NCBI RefSeq assembly: GCF_000499845.2
Contig: NC_023751.2
Span: 30,909,475-30,973,474 of the forward strand
Direction of reading: 5' to 3'
Length of the DNA stretch: 64,000 nucleotides
DNA from: Phaseolus vulgaris
Lineage: Eukaryota > Streptophyta > Magnoliopsida > Fabales > Fabaceae
Below the pieces are notes generated by a model that saw nothing but the letters and a program-made list of their open reading frames with translations, was not told the origin of the DNA and ran no database searches. Below, piece after piece: positions 13,049 to 25,569 of this stretch; positions within the stretch are counted from its first letter, which is position 1, and each line of letters starts with the position of its first letter. The translations under genes were made by a program, and so were the position numbers.

Positions 13049-13290
13049 TTTATATCTTAACTGTAGTATTTATTATATTATTATAAATTAATCAATATAC
13101 TTCAATTATTTTTAAATTAATTTATATTTTAACTCTAATATTTATTATATCATTATAATTAACAAAATATATTTCAATTATTCTTTTAATAATTATTAAA
13201 GATGTTTGTATTTTAATATCTACTATATTTGAAAATGTATATTTCATTTATTTCTTAAATAATTATTAGATTCATTTATACTATATTGTA
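13049..13290. repeat. Degenerate AT-rich tandem repeat (72-84 bp units)
   Basis: Three diverged units begin near 13,049, 13,121 and 13,205. They share 'tttatat.ttaa..ta.tatttattata' followed by 'ttcaattatt.tttaa'. Almost pure A/T. The flanks (12,430-13,045 and 13,290-15,880) are AT-rich intergenic DNA in which I see no gene. Confidence 0.5.
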
Positions 13291-15890
13291 TTCACATATT
13301 TTGAAGAACAAAAAGTTAAAAATCCAATTGAATTTCTACTTGTTTGGAATAATGGAAATTGCAATACACGAATTCTATGATGATGTACGTAGAAATGTGT
13401 TATAAATTATAAAGTATAAGAGTGAATAAAGTGTTAAATAATAGGTGCAAATTTCTGCAAGATGATTTATGTACGGAGAAGATGGGTAGAAGAAACGGAC
13501 AAGAGGAACAGTTACGGAGTCGTACAATTTTCTCTGCTGTTCACATTTTTATAAACACAATAAAATCAAACATTTCACCAATGGAAACATCAAACGTGGC
13601 AACTCCTGCACTACTTACCTGCCACATATACCCACCATCTCAATGCATGTTTCTTTTAAGATGAATTACATTATAATATTAATGTTAATAATAAATTAAT
13701 ATGAAATATTTTTTCATCCTAATTTATACTACAAGTATTTAATCGATTTAAAATTTAGACTAGAACTGAAATTTATCTTGCACAATAATACGTTCTAGTT
13801 TTATCATGACATTATAATTTTCAAATTTTATTGTTGTACAATAATATTATTAATGTTTTATTATTATTTTATATAATTACTAAATTATTGAAGATTATCT
13901 GATTAAAAATAACTTTAACAGTTATTTGAAAAGAAAAGTCTACCCCAACTCAAACATGATAATCTCGTGTATGTTTCCAGTAAAAAGATACACGCTAAAG
14001 AAATAATTACATTCAAAGTTAAATTTTAGATATTTTTAATGAAAAATAAAAAGTAGGAATAATTAATTAATATTATCGACACTTCACCTTTCCATAGTTT
14101 TTTTAGTCCAACAGAAAATGCCTTTTTCCCAAATTGACATAAAATAGGAGAACTAACTAGATTTTTTTTTAAAAATTTCAGATTTAAAAAAAAATAACAA
14201 TTTTTTATAACATAATAGAATTACAAATAATAAATAATTTTATGTCATAAAAATATTTTTCATAGTTAATTTTATAATTATTATAAAATATTTTCTACAA
14301 ATTATTTATTCTTTAGTATTAATTTTATAGTAATAATTTATTATTATGATAAATGTATTGATTCTTAAAATCATATTAAAATACTATAGAATGATTGATT
14401 AATATTGAAAAAGAAATTACATTAACAATGTATCTATATTGAATTCTGCTGTCAATTGCATCCCTTTCTTTGTGATTTTTAAATATCTTAAAAATAGAAA
14501 CGTGAAAACGTTAGAACAAGACATAAAAAAAAGTCCCTATTAAACTCTACTTTTTAGTCACACACAAAAATATCAATTTTTTTATTATTTCTATTATTTT
14601 TATTTGCATAGTTTTTGTATTTATTTATAATCTGGATAAACAGCAAAAAATAAAAAAAATAAAAAATTATTAATATTGTGTGGTGTAGAGGAGCATGCCG
14701 ACAACTCGACAGCAGATTTGATGAGGAATAGCACTCTCTCCACCTGCTTTCATTCCCTTCTAAACTCACCAACTCTGCACATTTTGTTTCCATGCCAAAA
14801 CAAATTCACACAAAAAATCAAATATTAAAATAATTCTTCTTTTGACTGTTCAGATAAATATAAATATCTAAAATAAAAAACTATTATTGACTTTCTTCTT
14901 ATTTTTAAATAGTATTTCCCACACATTTATATTTAGTAAAATAATATTTCAGTTTATAATGATAAGATTTAGAAAAGTGTACAACATTTAACCTACATTG
15001 TAAGATTTATATTGAAAACGTTAATTAAATTAAAAATAAAATTGTTGACTGAGTTGTTCAAGATCAATGTTTGCAGATGCATAACATGAATATGCTTAAA
15101 GATTATTTGAAGATTAAGACAATCAAATTGTATTATATAATATAGATATTTTATTTGAATGTAACGTAATGGATGTAAATATAGATTTTATCTTAATTTA
15201 AGTAGCATAAGTAATATATGCCTTAACAGAGTATTTCAGATTTTTAAAAGGTTTCATCAATAATTTAATTGATTATCTTTTCTAATAATTAATTATGGTA
15301 AGTTTAAAAATCAATTATCAATAGTAATAATGTTAAAGAAAATTATTATGTTTTTAATTAGAACAAAAGGTTTTTTTATAGATTTGTGTTGATAATTAAT
15401 TATGTCTCTAAATATTTTATCATCTTCTTTATTTATACTTTTATTTATACAAATAAGAAATTAAGTGGAAATATAATATTATATTTTTCATATGTGTTTC
15501 ATATCCAATATATAGAACAAGATTTATTCTTAGCATAATTGATTAGGTCATAGCCAACATGTTTTTCCTAAAGTGTTTTTAAGATTGTCTTGGATTATTA
15601 ATTAATTGTTTGTAAATATATTACTTATAAACATTTAAGAAACTCTTTAATAACCTATAATATTTGTGGAAACATCTTTTTTGTTATAAGATCAATATCA
15701 AGGATGTTTGGTGAAACTTGTTTACTTACTCAATGATTATAATACATTCATCAAGTCATAACTTTCTTAAATTCTATGTGATAAGTATACATCTGGTTGG
15801 TATATTGGTCGTAGAGTATATCTATAATTGTTTGTAATTTTCAAGATTGTTCAAGGAATTCTAAGTGTATTTATTATCTTGAGTGTGCTT

Positions 15891-16085
15891 GTATGTGCAA
15901 TATGATTATTATTTAGGGATATCAAAATAATGGAAACAATCAGTCCAAAATTGAGTTTAATTGATATTTGATGTAGAATAATGTGATTGCATGTGCAATA
16001 TGATTATAATCTAGGCATATCAAGATAATGAAAACAATCAGTCCAAAGTTGAGTTTAATTAATATTTGATATAGAATAAATTTAT
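15891..16085. repeat. 98-bp tandem duplication
   Basis: Copy 1 is 15,891-15,988 and copy 2 is 15,989-16,085. Both contain 'atgtgcaatatgattat', 'acaatcagtccaaa' and 'ttgagtttaatt'. They lie at the left of the decayed copia segment, possibly in its LTR. Confidence 0.75.
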
Positions 16086-16189
16086 TCAAACCATTTTAAA
16101 GATATATCGTGTAATTTGTCTGTTTTATCTTTCTTATACTTTAATATAGCTTGTTTATTTTACTATTGCATGAATACTAATTTTTGAAT

Positions 16190-18010
16190 CAAGTTTTCAC
16201 AAATTTTTTATACGCTAATTGGCAAAGAAGTTTTAAAAACACCAATTTACCCCCTTCTTGCTATTGACAACCCCTTTTTGTTTATAATTGATCTCAAAGT
16301 TTGTTTTGATGGTTTTTCGAAAAGAAAAAATCTTGGAATGGATGGTCAAAACCAAACTTTCGATGAATGTGCATCTATTAACGAATCACCTTTGTTTTAT
16401 AGAAAATTATCCCCTTTGAAAAGTCAACATGAAAATATTGCTTGAGTCAGTTGATAAAAGACCATGAGATGTTATTTTAATGACATTTTTCATTCCTTTT
16501 TAAATAATAAAAAATATGCATGTTGCAAAAGATTTCTCCATTTAAACTATAAAAGAAAATATAAGTACTCATGACAAATAACACCATATCCTCAAACCTC
16601 ACTCTTGATGAGTTGTATGAGGTGTTAATATGCTAGAGTGTTAAAGAGATTTGGGATGTTTTGGAGATGATTTGTGAGGGCACGAAAGATGTTAAGAGAG
16701 TTAGGAAGAACACCTCATACAAGAATATGAGATATTTAAGATACTTCAGAGAGAAAACAGTTATGATGTGCAAAAAAGATTCACTCTTAATCTTGTGACT
16801 CTGAGAAAGAAGTTTGACACAAAAAAAATAAACCTCAAGATTTTGAAGTCCTTGAACAATTCATGGCAGTCTAAGGCAACATAAATATCAAAATCAAAGG
16901 ACATCATGTCCATGAACATGACAACTTTGGTTAGAAAGTTGAGGGAACATGAGCTTATGTTTGAAAGATTAAATGAAGAAAATGACGAGAATCATAGAAA
17001 GAAGAGAAAAAACTTATCACTCAAGACTGCAACATCGAAGAGAGGTCTAGAAAAATAATTATACAACATAAAAAGTGAAATATGAGCCTTATGGTCAAGA
17101 AGTCAAGATTTCTTAAGAGCAAAAACAAAAGGAATTCTCTTCAACACAAGAAAGGGAGAACACCAACATGCTTTGAATGTGGTAAACTTGAACATATTAA
17201 ACTTGTTTTGCCCCTTACTAAATGTTGAAAGATGGGTTAAAGAAAGAAGAAACAAGAAAGCATAAAATGAAAGGCTATGTGGAAATGTAATGCATCAACT
17301 ACACCATCAAATGAGAGTGATGAAGAAGTAAACTTATGTGTAATGTAAAATCATTTGGAAGTAGTGTAAGTTTTAAAGTTTTAAAACTCTTTAACTATGA
17401 TAAGTTGTTAGATGCTTTTAGTGAGTGATGAAGAAAAAACATGCAGCTTGAAAATAAATTGAAATAATTAAAAAAGAAAAATAAAAATATGAAATCTAAT
17501 ATGAATAGTTTAAAAATGACAAAAGAAAAAAAAAACTCTTGGAATTATGCTTATGCTTTAACTTCTTATGTTAGAACTTCATAATGTAAAAAATGCAAGT
17601 TTCATGAAAATAAAATGAGTATCTTATGAAAACTCTTACAAAATTCACTATATGTTTAGTGTTATGAATATGTTTAGTATTAGATATATGTATCAAAGAA
17701 ATCACAAAACTTACAAAACTTTTTAAATGCGATTATATGTTTCATATGTGCATTATAATTGTAATTTAAATATCTCAAAATATTAAAAATAATTACTCTA
17801 AAGTTAATTAATAATATATGCAAAATAGATTAATCTGAACCTGTCTAAAAACCTCCTTAAAATATTTTTATCTCTATCTGTCCTATAATGTAGTTTGTTT
17901 CTTTATTCTTATAATAATCTTAACTTCTGGATCGAATTGCTTTAATCAAGTCTTAAAAACACTAATTCAATCTTCTAAATATTTAACAACCCCTTTTCGT
18001 TTATGCAAAT
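16190..18010 (+). mobile_element. Decayed copia element: gag remnant between LTR-end-like sequences
   Basis: Between about 16,560 and 17,240 the plus strand can be read, with frame changes, as copia gag. It has an L-E-M-I-C-E-G-T-K-D-V block, a K-S-L-N-N-S-W block and a zinc-knuckle start CFECGKLEH near 17,170; the final knuckle cysteine is missing. Similar sequence ('ttttaaaaacaccaattta...ttgacaacccctttt' versus 'cttaaaaacactaattca...ttaacaaccccttttc') occurs at 16,228-16,277 and 17,950-18,000, as expected for the ends of two LTRs. No pol is found between them, so most of the internal region is deleted. Confidence 0.5.
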
Positions 18011-18479
18011 AATATGATCATAAAACCTTTTTATAGCAGGAAAAACCAGTTTTCACAATCTTATAAATTTATCCAATAAATTGTACTGAAAAAAAAGTTT
18101 ATCCAATAAATTGTATACAAATTTATTTAAATTGAAAAAAATCATTTCACTATAATTATATAAAAGACTATTTTTATTTTATTTTGATTATCGAAGAAAA
18201 TATAAAACTTTAAAAATTATTAATATCTTCACAATCTCATAGAAATAGACACATAATACTATAAACCTTGTTATTTTCAGAATATCTGCCCTTTTGATTG
18301 GAAAATTTAGTCTACTTATGGTGCAAATTTGGTAAAAAAAATATCAGTATCAAGTCGTTGGGACAAGTGTCAAATGAATAGATAATAAAATTTGAAGTCT
18401 TTTATGAAATAATAAAAATAAAGTTAAAATATTAATTACTTTTTTATTTATCTATAAAGTTTTAAGAGGGATAGTTTAG

Positions 18480-18809
18480 TATTTTGGTACGCTGTGTGGT
18501 GGCCCACCTGTGCGCAAGGTCGTTTCGGTCAATTTTGTTGAAAAAAAATGTTAGAAAAATGGAAGATAGCGATGCGAGACGTGCAGTGGTCTGCAGGGAT
18601 ATTTGTCAGTCCCAATACTCTTTCTTTCTCTTCTTCTTCTTCTTCACACTATTCCCCATATCCTTCTTCAGCAACTCACACACCTTCTCCAAAAACATAC
18701 TAGAACACACACACAAAACACAAACTCTTCTTTCTTTCCTTCTTCCCCACTCACTCCCTCAGACCACAAACAATTATTTCCAAATTTCAGCTTTCATCTG
18801 TGGCCGGAA
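18480..18809 (+). promoter_or_regulatory. Dof 5' leader/proximal promoter
   Basis: A CTT/TTC-rich tract (18,615-18,660) and an ACACAC stretch (18,705-18,725) look like 5' UTR. TGGCCCAC at 18,499-18,506 is a Site II-like element. An overlapping upstream frame, ATG 18,559 to stop 18,885, would be in the mRNA only if transcription starts before 18,559. Confidence 0.35.
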
Positions 18810-19766
18810 ATGCAGCATATACATTCCATCTGCGGCGGTGACCGCAGGCTCAGGCCGCACCACCACAACCACCACCAGCCGCTAAAGTGCCCTCGCTGTG
18901 ACTCCCTCAACACCAAGTTCTGTTACTACAACAACTACAACCTCTCCCAGCCACGCCATTTCTGCAAGAACTGCCGCCGCTACTGGACCAAAGGCGGCGT
19001 CCTTCGCAATGTCCCCGTCGGCGGTGGTTGCCGTAAATCGAAACGCTCGAACAAGCCCAAAACTACCGCCACCAACACCAACAGCGATAACAACAACCCT
19101 CGCTCTTCCTCGCAGATCGCTCCGGCGACGGCGTCAACGACGCCGTCGGCTGCGGAGGCGGAGCGCAACTCAAACTCCCACTCCAGCAGCGAAAGCTCCA
19201 CCCTAACGGTCACGGAGGCGATGTCGGCGCCGACATCAAACGCTTTGTCTAAGAACTCTTTGTTTCTCGACAGCGTTCGCGAGTCGAAGCTGTTCGCTAA
19301 CGCCGATAACCCCTCTTTGGAGGGCGGTGGAATTTTCCCCGAGATAGGGAGCTTCACCAGCCTCATTGCTTCAAACAACGAAGCACTGGGGTTTGGGTTT
19401 GGGAATTGCAGTAATAATGACACCAACAGCAACAGCAACAACAACATCCTCGATACGACCCCGTTTCGGTTCGGCGTTGCTCATCCGCAGGGGAATAATC
19501 AGGCGCAAGTGGCACCAGGCGGAGAGCAGCAGCAGAATCATGAGGAGTTCGGTACGGCGTCGTTTCTCGATCTGACGGCGCCGCTGGAGTTTTCGTCGTT
19601 GGCGCAGAAGAGTGGTGAGCATGGAGGAGGGTTTGGGTCGTTGGATTGGCAACCCAGTGGTGCGGATCAAGGTTTGTTTGATCTCCCTAACACCGTTGAT
19701 CAACCGTACTGGAGCAACAGTCATTGGTCTGATCAAGATAATCCTGCTCTCTTTGATCTTCCTTGA
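18810..19766 (+). CDS. DOF5.4: Dof zinc-finger transcription factor (Dof5.4/OBP4-like)
   Basis: Single-exon gene, 318 aa. The Dof domain is at residues 26-79: C27-x2-C30-x21-C52-x2-C55 (KCPRC...FCKNC), then [21 protein letters not shown]. This C2C2 finger binds AAAG-core DNA in the nucleus. The frame stays open upstream to 18,603 without an ATG, so ATG 18,810 is the natural start. The N-terminus MQHIHS...DRR just before the finger, and the Trp-rich acidic C-terminus ending FDLP, resemble Arabidopsis Dof5.4 (OBP4), a growth-regulatory Dof. That family assignment is from memory. After the finger come basic, Asn/Ser/Thr-rich low-complexity segments, normal for Dof proteins. The 5' leader is pyrimidine-rich (18,615-18,760). 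GC content in the coding part is far above the flanks. Subfamily assignment is less certain than the Dof call. Confidence 0.93.
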   Translation: MQHIHSICGGDRRLRPHHHNHHQPLKCPRCDSLNTKFCYYNNYNLSQPRHFCKNCRRYWTKGGVLRNVPVGGGCRKSKRSNKPKTTATNTNSDNNNPRSSSQIAPATASTTPSAAEAERNSNSHSSSESSTLTVTEAMSAPTSNALSKNSLFLDSVRESKLFANADNPSLEGGGIFPEIGSFTSLIASNNEALGFGFGNCSNNDTNSNSNNNILDTTPFRFGVAHPQGNNQAQVAPGGEQQQNHEEFGTASFLDLTAPLEFSSLAQKSGEHGGGFGSLDWQPSGADQGLFDLPNTVDQPYWSNSHWSDQDNPALFDLP

Positions 19767-20930
19767 AAGTATTCCAGAAATTTGTTTTTGTTTTTTGTAT
19801 GAAAAGAAAAGGGAAAGAATATTTGGAATCTAAAATATGTGGTGGAAGGAAGTTAGGATTAATTAGCATATGTAAATTTTGGTTTTAGCATGTTAGTGGA
19901 TTTTTATGTGAAGGTTATAATGTATGTATTTGGAATATGATTGAAGAGGGTGAAAAGATATATATTGGGAATTGGTGGTGTAAGTATTGTAGGTGTTTGT
20001 AATGTTGTTTGGGATTATAGTATTTCATCCGCACTATTAATGGCTATGAATTCGAAAATGACAGAGAAGACTTTGTATATAATGTGCCACGTCAGGGTGT
20101 TTGTTACAGGGAAATGGAGATGATGATGATGAAGAAGAGGAAGAGGAGAAGATGGGGTATGGGGGTGTGGATGATGATGGTAGGGAGAAGTCACATCGGG
20201 GATGATGAGTCGACGTGGCGGGAGGGAAGAGGGGCTAAATGGTGAGTGGGACACGTAGGCATGGCATAGGTGACAAGACATGAGTGTGATGGATGAGGGG
20301 TGCTCATGGATTGGAATCATTCTCAGGAAACATTACTTCATTAAATCATAAATTTATATCATTTTATAATACAGGAAGTGAAACAATGATGTTGCAGGTC
20401 ACTGGGTCCTGCACCTCATGCTGCCCTGGCTAAACCCTGCAGAGGAAAATTTGTTTGCACAAACTTACATTTTCATCTCACATCTCTAATTATAATTTTA
20501 CCATTTAGATTTCAATTTTAGGAACAGATAAATGCAATTAAAAGACTTTTTTTTTTGTTTTTCTATATTAATCCCATTACTTTTTTTAACACAATAAATT
20601 CAATCCAATAATTATTCAAATTCTCATTCCTTATTAATTGTGAAAAGTTGATTTTTTTTAAAAATTAAAATAATTCTAAATGAAACAATTTTATATTTTT
20701 TAAATAATTTTAGTTGTACTTTGGTACTTTCTTCGAGGATAATTATAGCTTTTGAGAGAGTAATTTTATCATTTAAATATTTAAGAGAGTTGATAAGGTG
20801 TACTTGACGTGAAGATACTTTTTTTTAGTTTTAGTTTTGTCCTCTAGTTTCGTATCTTGATTTTTTTGTTCGTGTATTGTGGCTTCCAAAAAAAAATAAA
20901 CAAAGGAAAACTCAATCATCATTAGTAAAA
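19767..20930. other. Dof 3' flank with GAT/GAA-rich purine block and ACGT-core motifs
   Basis: A purine-rich, GC-elevated block lies at 20,110-20,330. GCCACGTC occurs at 20,086-20,093 and, inverted, at 20,212-20,219; ACACGTAG lies near 20,250. The longest open frame (minus, 20,015-20,320) is His/Pro-rich translation of the simple repeat and is not credible as a gene. Confidence 0.4.
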
Positions 20931-20933
20931 ATA

Positions 20934-21191
20934 TCACAAAATTTACCTCAACCATCACAAACAACTATTATCACTTGAAATGAAGAAGACACAACAACGG
21001 TGTCCAACATAATCAAAAGACTATTGTTGAAATTAAAAAAGGTATGAAGGAACATATAAAAGTGCATCACAAAACTTACCTCAACCATCAACGTTTACCA
21101 CCAACTGCCAGTAACCATCACCAATTAAAAATGAAGAAGAAAACATTAAACTCTTCAATATACTCAGAAGAATATTGTTGAAATTAAAAAA
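20934..21191. repeat. Tandem duplication of ~133 bp
   Basis: Copies start at 20,934 and 21,067. Both open with 'tcacaaaa.ttacctcaaccatca' and close with 'attgttgaaattaaaaaa'. The middle is diverged. Probably part of a decayed element. Confidence 0.6.
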
Positions 21192-22974
21192 TCTACAGAG
21201 GTGCTGCAAGAGAAGGTATGCAAATGTTTCAACTACAAATTAATATATTATTTTGAAGTTTAGCCAATTATTTATGACTATATTTTGTATGTTGTTGCCA
21301 ATTTAATTAATTATGTATCTTACACTTTAATCAATTATATGAGTGTATTTGTTCTTATGTTTTTCGTTTTTATTATGTGACATATGCCATAGGACATTCA
21401 ATAGAAGAAACATTTGTTACTTGAACCTTCATTTTAAATTTTATGAAAACATGTGACATAGGACATTCTTCTATAATTATCATGAGCGTGCATAGTCATA
21501 ATTATCAACCATCTTATAATAAAAATAAAAAAGATAAGCTCTTATGTAGGATCTAAAAGTTGGGATATGAGCATACATTCCACATGTTCACATGACATTC
21601 TAAGTAGTTTAGATTTTGATCTTGGAGGATAATTAAGAAATAAATAGTTTTATTTGGTAAGTATAGCAAATAATGGTCATAATTTTAATGTTTTTATCTT
21701 TATCATATATGACTTTTAAATTCATGGACGAATTCCTTCCAAGATGAGGAGGATGAGGAAGATCTTTTTGAAGAAAGAGAATAGGAGTTAAGAGGAGTAA
21801 ACACAATAAACATGACGAAAAATAATAAAGAAGAAGAAATAAAGGGAGACTCCAAGAAAGACTAACAAGATAAAAATTTCATGCTTTGGAATAAGTGATT
21901 AGAAGACATGCACATAAGTAGTTTCTTAGTCTTTAGATAAACTTGAAAGAAGTTAGAATCTCATGCTTTGAACTTGAGAGAGGCATTGGACGAAATTGGA
22001 AATGAGAAGTGTCTCTTAGAGATTCTAAACTATCACATGTCACTTTCAAGTAAACATGAATATTTGATATTGGGGTCACTAATAATGTGTGTCATGATAT
22101 CTTGGTTTTTCAAACCTTAAAAATTATATCTCTTGTTCGTGTAAAACTCCATGATGACAATATTATATTAGTGATTGTCTCTAGCACAATTGTGTTTTCT
22201 TCATATTTTCACCCAATTAATGTTTTGTTTATTATAGAGTTTTTATTTCTTAGTTATCCATGTATTTGTTCTACAAAGTTATTTTTACCAATTCCTCATG
22301 TGTGATACATGAATGTCATTCCTTTGAGATGATTGATGCAACTGAATTAATGAAAGGGTTGTATGAACTCACTTCAACAACATCCAAACACAAATTTCTA
22401 TTTTGTGAATAATTTTTTTACCTATAACAAAGATCTTTGGAATTTGAGACTTGGATATATTTCTTAAAATAAAATATTGTCCATTCAACACTCATTTTCA
22501 ATTATTGATTGTAACAATTTTAAGGACCCTTGTGATGTATGTCACATGACAAAACAAAAAGAGATTGATGTCTATTTAGAATTTCAACCATAACAATGAT
22601 ATCCCTTCTAATATGAGTATTTGAGGGTGTATAGTAAACATATATATGTTTTAACCATAGTGAATGATAAGTCAAGGTACATGGTTACTCCTCATGAAAA
22701 ACAAAAGTGAGGTTGGAGACTTAATTAAGTCTTTTGTGAAACTTGTTGAAGTTCAAATTCATAAACATGTCAAAAGTATAAGATTCAATAATGGCCTTGA
22801 GCTAAAATCAATTGAATTTTATTTCATGAAGTGGATTCTACATCAAACGCCATAACAAAATGGCGGTGTTGAAAGAAAACATCACACATCCCTTCCACAT
22901 AAGAGCTCTCGTGATTTAATTGAACATCCATGTTTACTTTTACAACTTTATTGATGGACATGTCGTGCATTTAA

Positions 22975-23575
22975 GGGTGTCAAAGTGGGTCCAAACCCTA
23001 AGCTAACCTAGCTCACCATAAGTTCAAGTCGGGTTGGGTTGAAAAAGAATATCCTTTTTAAATGTGGGTCAAACTAAACTCAACTCAACCCGTAGGTTAA
23101 ACATGTTTTAGCCATGTTGAAGGTTTTTTGACCTATAATCCACCACCAACAACCCTTTATAAAAAAATTCATTACTTTTTCACTATATTTTTTATTACTT
23201 TTAGTTATGTAGGTTGACATTTTTTATTTTTTTAAAGACTAGAATGTTGTTTAATAGTGTTTATAATGGTTTGGATGTTTAAACCATTTGGTAATGTTTA
23301 ATGAAATGGTAAACACCTTGATTGTACTATTATAATCAGGTAAACAAGTCAATTCACTTTGATTGTACAATATTAAATATATAAAATAAGTTAGGAGAGT
23401 AAAATATGCTTAAATGAGTCAATCGACTTAACCCACCAACAAATGATGGGTTAATATGTGTTACAAAAGTTTTAACTCACCAAAAAGTAAGTCAAATTGA
23501 TTTGTTTCATTTTTAGCTTAACCTATAGTGAGTCAACCTATGTGAACTGAATTGGCTCACTTTCACATTTGTACA
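22975..23575. mobile_element. hAT-like MITE inserted in the copia integrase region
   Basis: The left end GGGTGTCAAAGTGGGTCC and the inverted right end (minus strand AAATGTGAAAGTGAGCC) form imperfect terminal inverted repeats. Flanks TGCATTTAA (22,966-22,974) and TGTATTTAA (23,576-23,584) look like a target duplication of about 8-9 bp with one mismatch. The copia reading resumes on the far side. Length about 600 bp with no coding capacity. hAT assignment rests on TIR style and TSD length. Confidence 0.6.
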
Positions 23576-24069
23576 TGTATTTAATCAATAAATTGTTAAA
23601 TTGTAATTTGAGAAATCAATCACCTTGACATATTTTATTTAATAAAATAGCTGACATTATATATTTGAAATTATTTGACTCTAGATTCAAAAGAAGTTAT
23701 TTATAGGTTTCAAATCAAGAATAAAAAGGTTTGCATTGCTTGATCTCAGTAGAGAAATATTCATTTCCAAGGATGTTCTTTTATATGAAAATTGTTTCCC
23801 TTCTCTTTAGATAAGTCTATTGATACTTCACACTCTCCAATATATTTTTCCTCTTTTGTTCAATCCTTTCTTAAAATACTTGAATTTGAATTTACACATA
23901 GGTTTGTCATAATTGTTATACTTGAGTCTGCCATAATTATTATTCTCGATCCTCTTATTCCTAAATCCATTAATGTTAGAGATAAACCATTCAAGGTGAA
24001 TGGCAAGGTCTTTATGAAGAAAAAAACCCTAAGGTGTTACCATTACCTTATAGAAAACAACAAATTAAT

Positions 24070-24512
24070 GGTAATTTCTTTCTACACCTCCATAATTATT
24101 GAATTTTCAAAAATATCTTTCTGAATTTGTATTCCGAATTTTAGAATTTGGAAGTCATTTCTCAATCCAGAAAATGGTTTTCGAATTGTAGAATTTGGAA
24201 GTCAACTTTGTATTCTAAATTCTACAATTCGGATTCTAGAATTCATATTACAAAATTTGCTTCCGAATTTTATAATTTGGAATACAAAGTTGACTTTCAA
24301 ATTCTATAATGTGAAAGTCATGAATCAAAAAAATGTTTCCAAATTGTATAATTCGGAAACAAACTTTGTATTCTAAATTCTACAATTCGAGAAATGACTT
24401 TTGAATTGTAAATTTCGAAATAAAATCTAGAAAATAAATTTTAAATTGTAGAATTCAAAATACTATTGTACTAAAATGAAGAAGATGATGGAGGTGCATA
24501 AACTTAAACTTA
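24070..24512. mobile_element. Mutator-type MITE with internal palindrome array, copy A
   Basis: The left end has 'tttctacacctccat' and the right end 'atggaggtgcataaa', an inverted pair. The left end continues 'tgaattttcaaaaatatctttctg', as in the 61.8-kb copy ('gtattttcaaaaatgtccttctg'). The interior has about eight short palindromes of the type CCGAATTNTANAATTCGG, often followed by AAGTCA. I could not resolve a target duplication here. Confidence 0.6.
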
Positions 24513-24945
24513 ATTTTTAATTTCATTAAGGATAAGTCCAACTTTTTATCATAAGTATGGAGGTGAGGAAGAGACTACCGAGGTGAATGTAGAGGAAGAA
24601 ATTACCCAAATTAATTATAAATGAATTTTCACAATCAACTTCCAGACACTAAGCCATATAGCCAAATTTGCACTAAGAGGATTCACTCAATTGATTATCT
24701 TGAAACTTTTTAGCCTTGTAATTAAGATGGCTATTGTTATACTCCTTTATTTAGAAGTTGCTACACAATAGCACCTTAAACATTTAGATGCCAACACAAC
24801 TTTTTTTTTTCATTAAGACTTGAATGAGGAAATTTACAACCTCATGTTGAGTTTATTATTCCCTCTCTCAATTATGTTTGCTGGTTCAAAAAATCCTTGT
24901 ATAACCTTAAGTAAGTGAGTAGGTAGTAGAATACAAAGTTGTGTC

Positions 24946-24950
<5 letters not shown>

Positions 24951-24994
<44 letters not shown>
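24951..24994. repeat. (TA)22 microsatellite
   Basis: Uninterrupted TA repeat of 44 bp lying between two reverse-transcriptase-like fragments of the decayed copia. Confidence 0.97.
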
Positions 24995-24999
<5 letters not shown>

Positions 25000-25569
25000 T
25001 TCACTCAATCCAAATTTGATGATTTTCTTTTTACCAAACAAGTTAAGGATTCATTACAATTTTCACCTATGATTCCCTATATTATTTAATTATTATAATG
25101 ATTTAATACTGATTGATCACGGTTAAACTTTTAAAGAATGAATGAGGACTCATTCAATGATTGGTCTAATTTTAAAAATTTAATCTAGATGTATAAACTA
25201 ATATAATTTAGTCTTTATAAGAAAAAAAAAGTATTAATTGCGTTATGTTGTTAAATTTCATAGAACCATTTTGTTATCAAATTGTAATGTTACACCATTC
25301 TGAGATTAAGCTGTAAAATTAAGAGATCAATTTACATTTTTATTCATATTTACGGATTAAATAATTTGTTTCGTTCTTTCAAGAATTAAAATTGTTATCT
25401 TGTTAACAATGTGAGGATCTTGTTAGATTTGGTTGTCAATGATATATGATTCCTATTGGTTCAAAGTTTGTTAACATTGTGAAGATCTTGTTAGTTTGAG
25501 TCTTGGAATCTAACTCATCTAATTTTGATTTAAAGAAAAAATATTAGGGATACTAATACTATAGGGCCA

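Larger units (their letters stand above)
21720..25085 (+). pseudogene. Decayed copia retrotransposon pol (protease, integrase, reverse transcriptase fragments)
   Basis: Read along the plus strand with many stops and frameshifts, copia landmarks appear in the right order. A retropepsin-like D-x-G-x-T/N segment lies at about 22,060-22,310 and a GAG-pre-integrase L-W-N-L-R-L-G at about 22,435. Integrase core (S-I-R-x-N-N-G-L-E) lies at 22,660-22,860, followed by Q-N-G-G-V-E-R-K at 22,857. The segment where integrase ends, G-F-K-S...L-D-L-S-R-E-I-F-I, lies at 23,700-23,800. Reverse-transcriptase fragments (L-K-H-L-D-A-N and D-L-N-E-E-I-Y) lie at about 24,770-24,850, and G-F-T-Q-S-K-x-D-x-F-L-F-T-K at about 25,000-25,050. 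It is interrupted by two MITEs and a TA microsatellite and cannot be functional. LTRs were not found. Confidence 0.75.

Noticed and set aside
18898..19736. Long alternative-frame and antisense open frames over the Dof gene
   Set aside because: They mirror the GC-rich Dof coding sequence; only the Dof frame has domain evidence.
20015..20320. 101-codon minus-strand frame rich in His and Pro
   Set aside because: It is translation of a GAT/GAA-type simple repeat; no domain and no supporting context.
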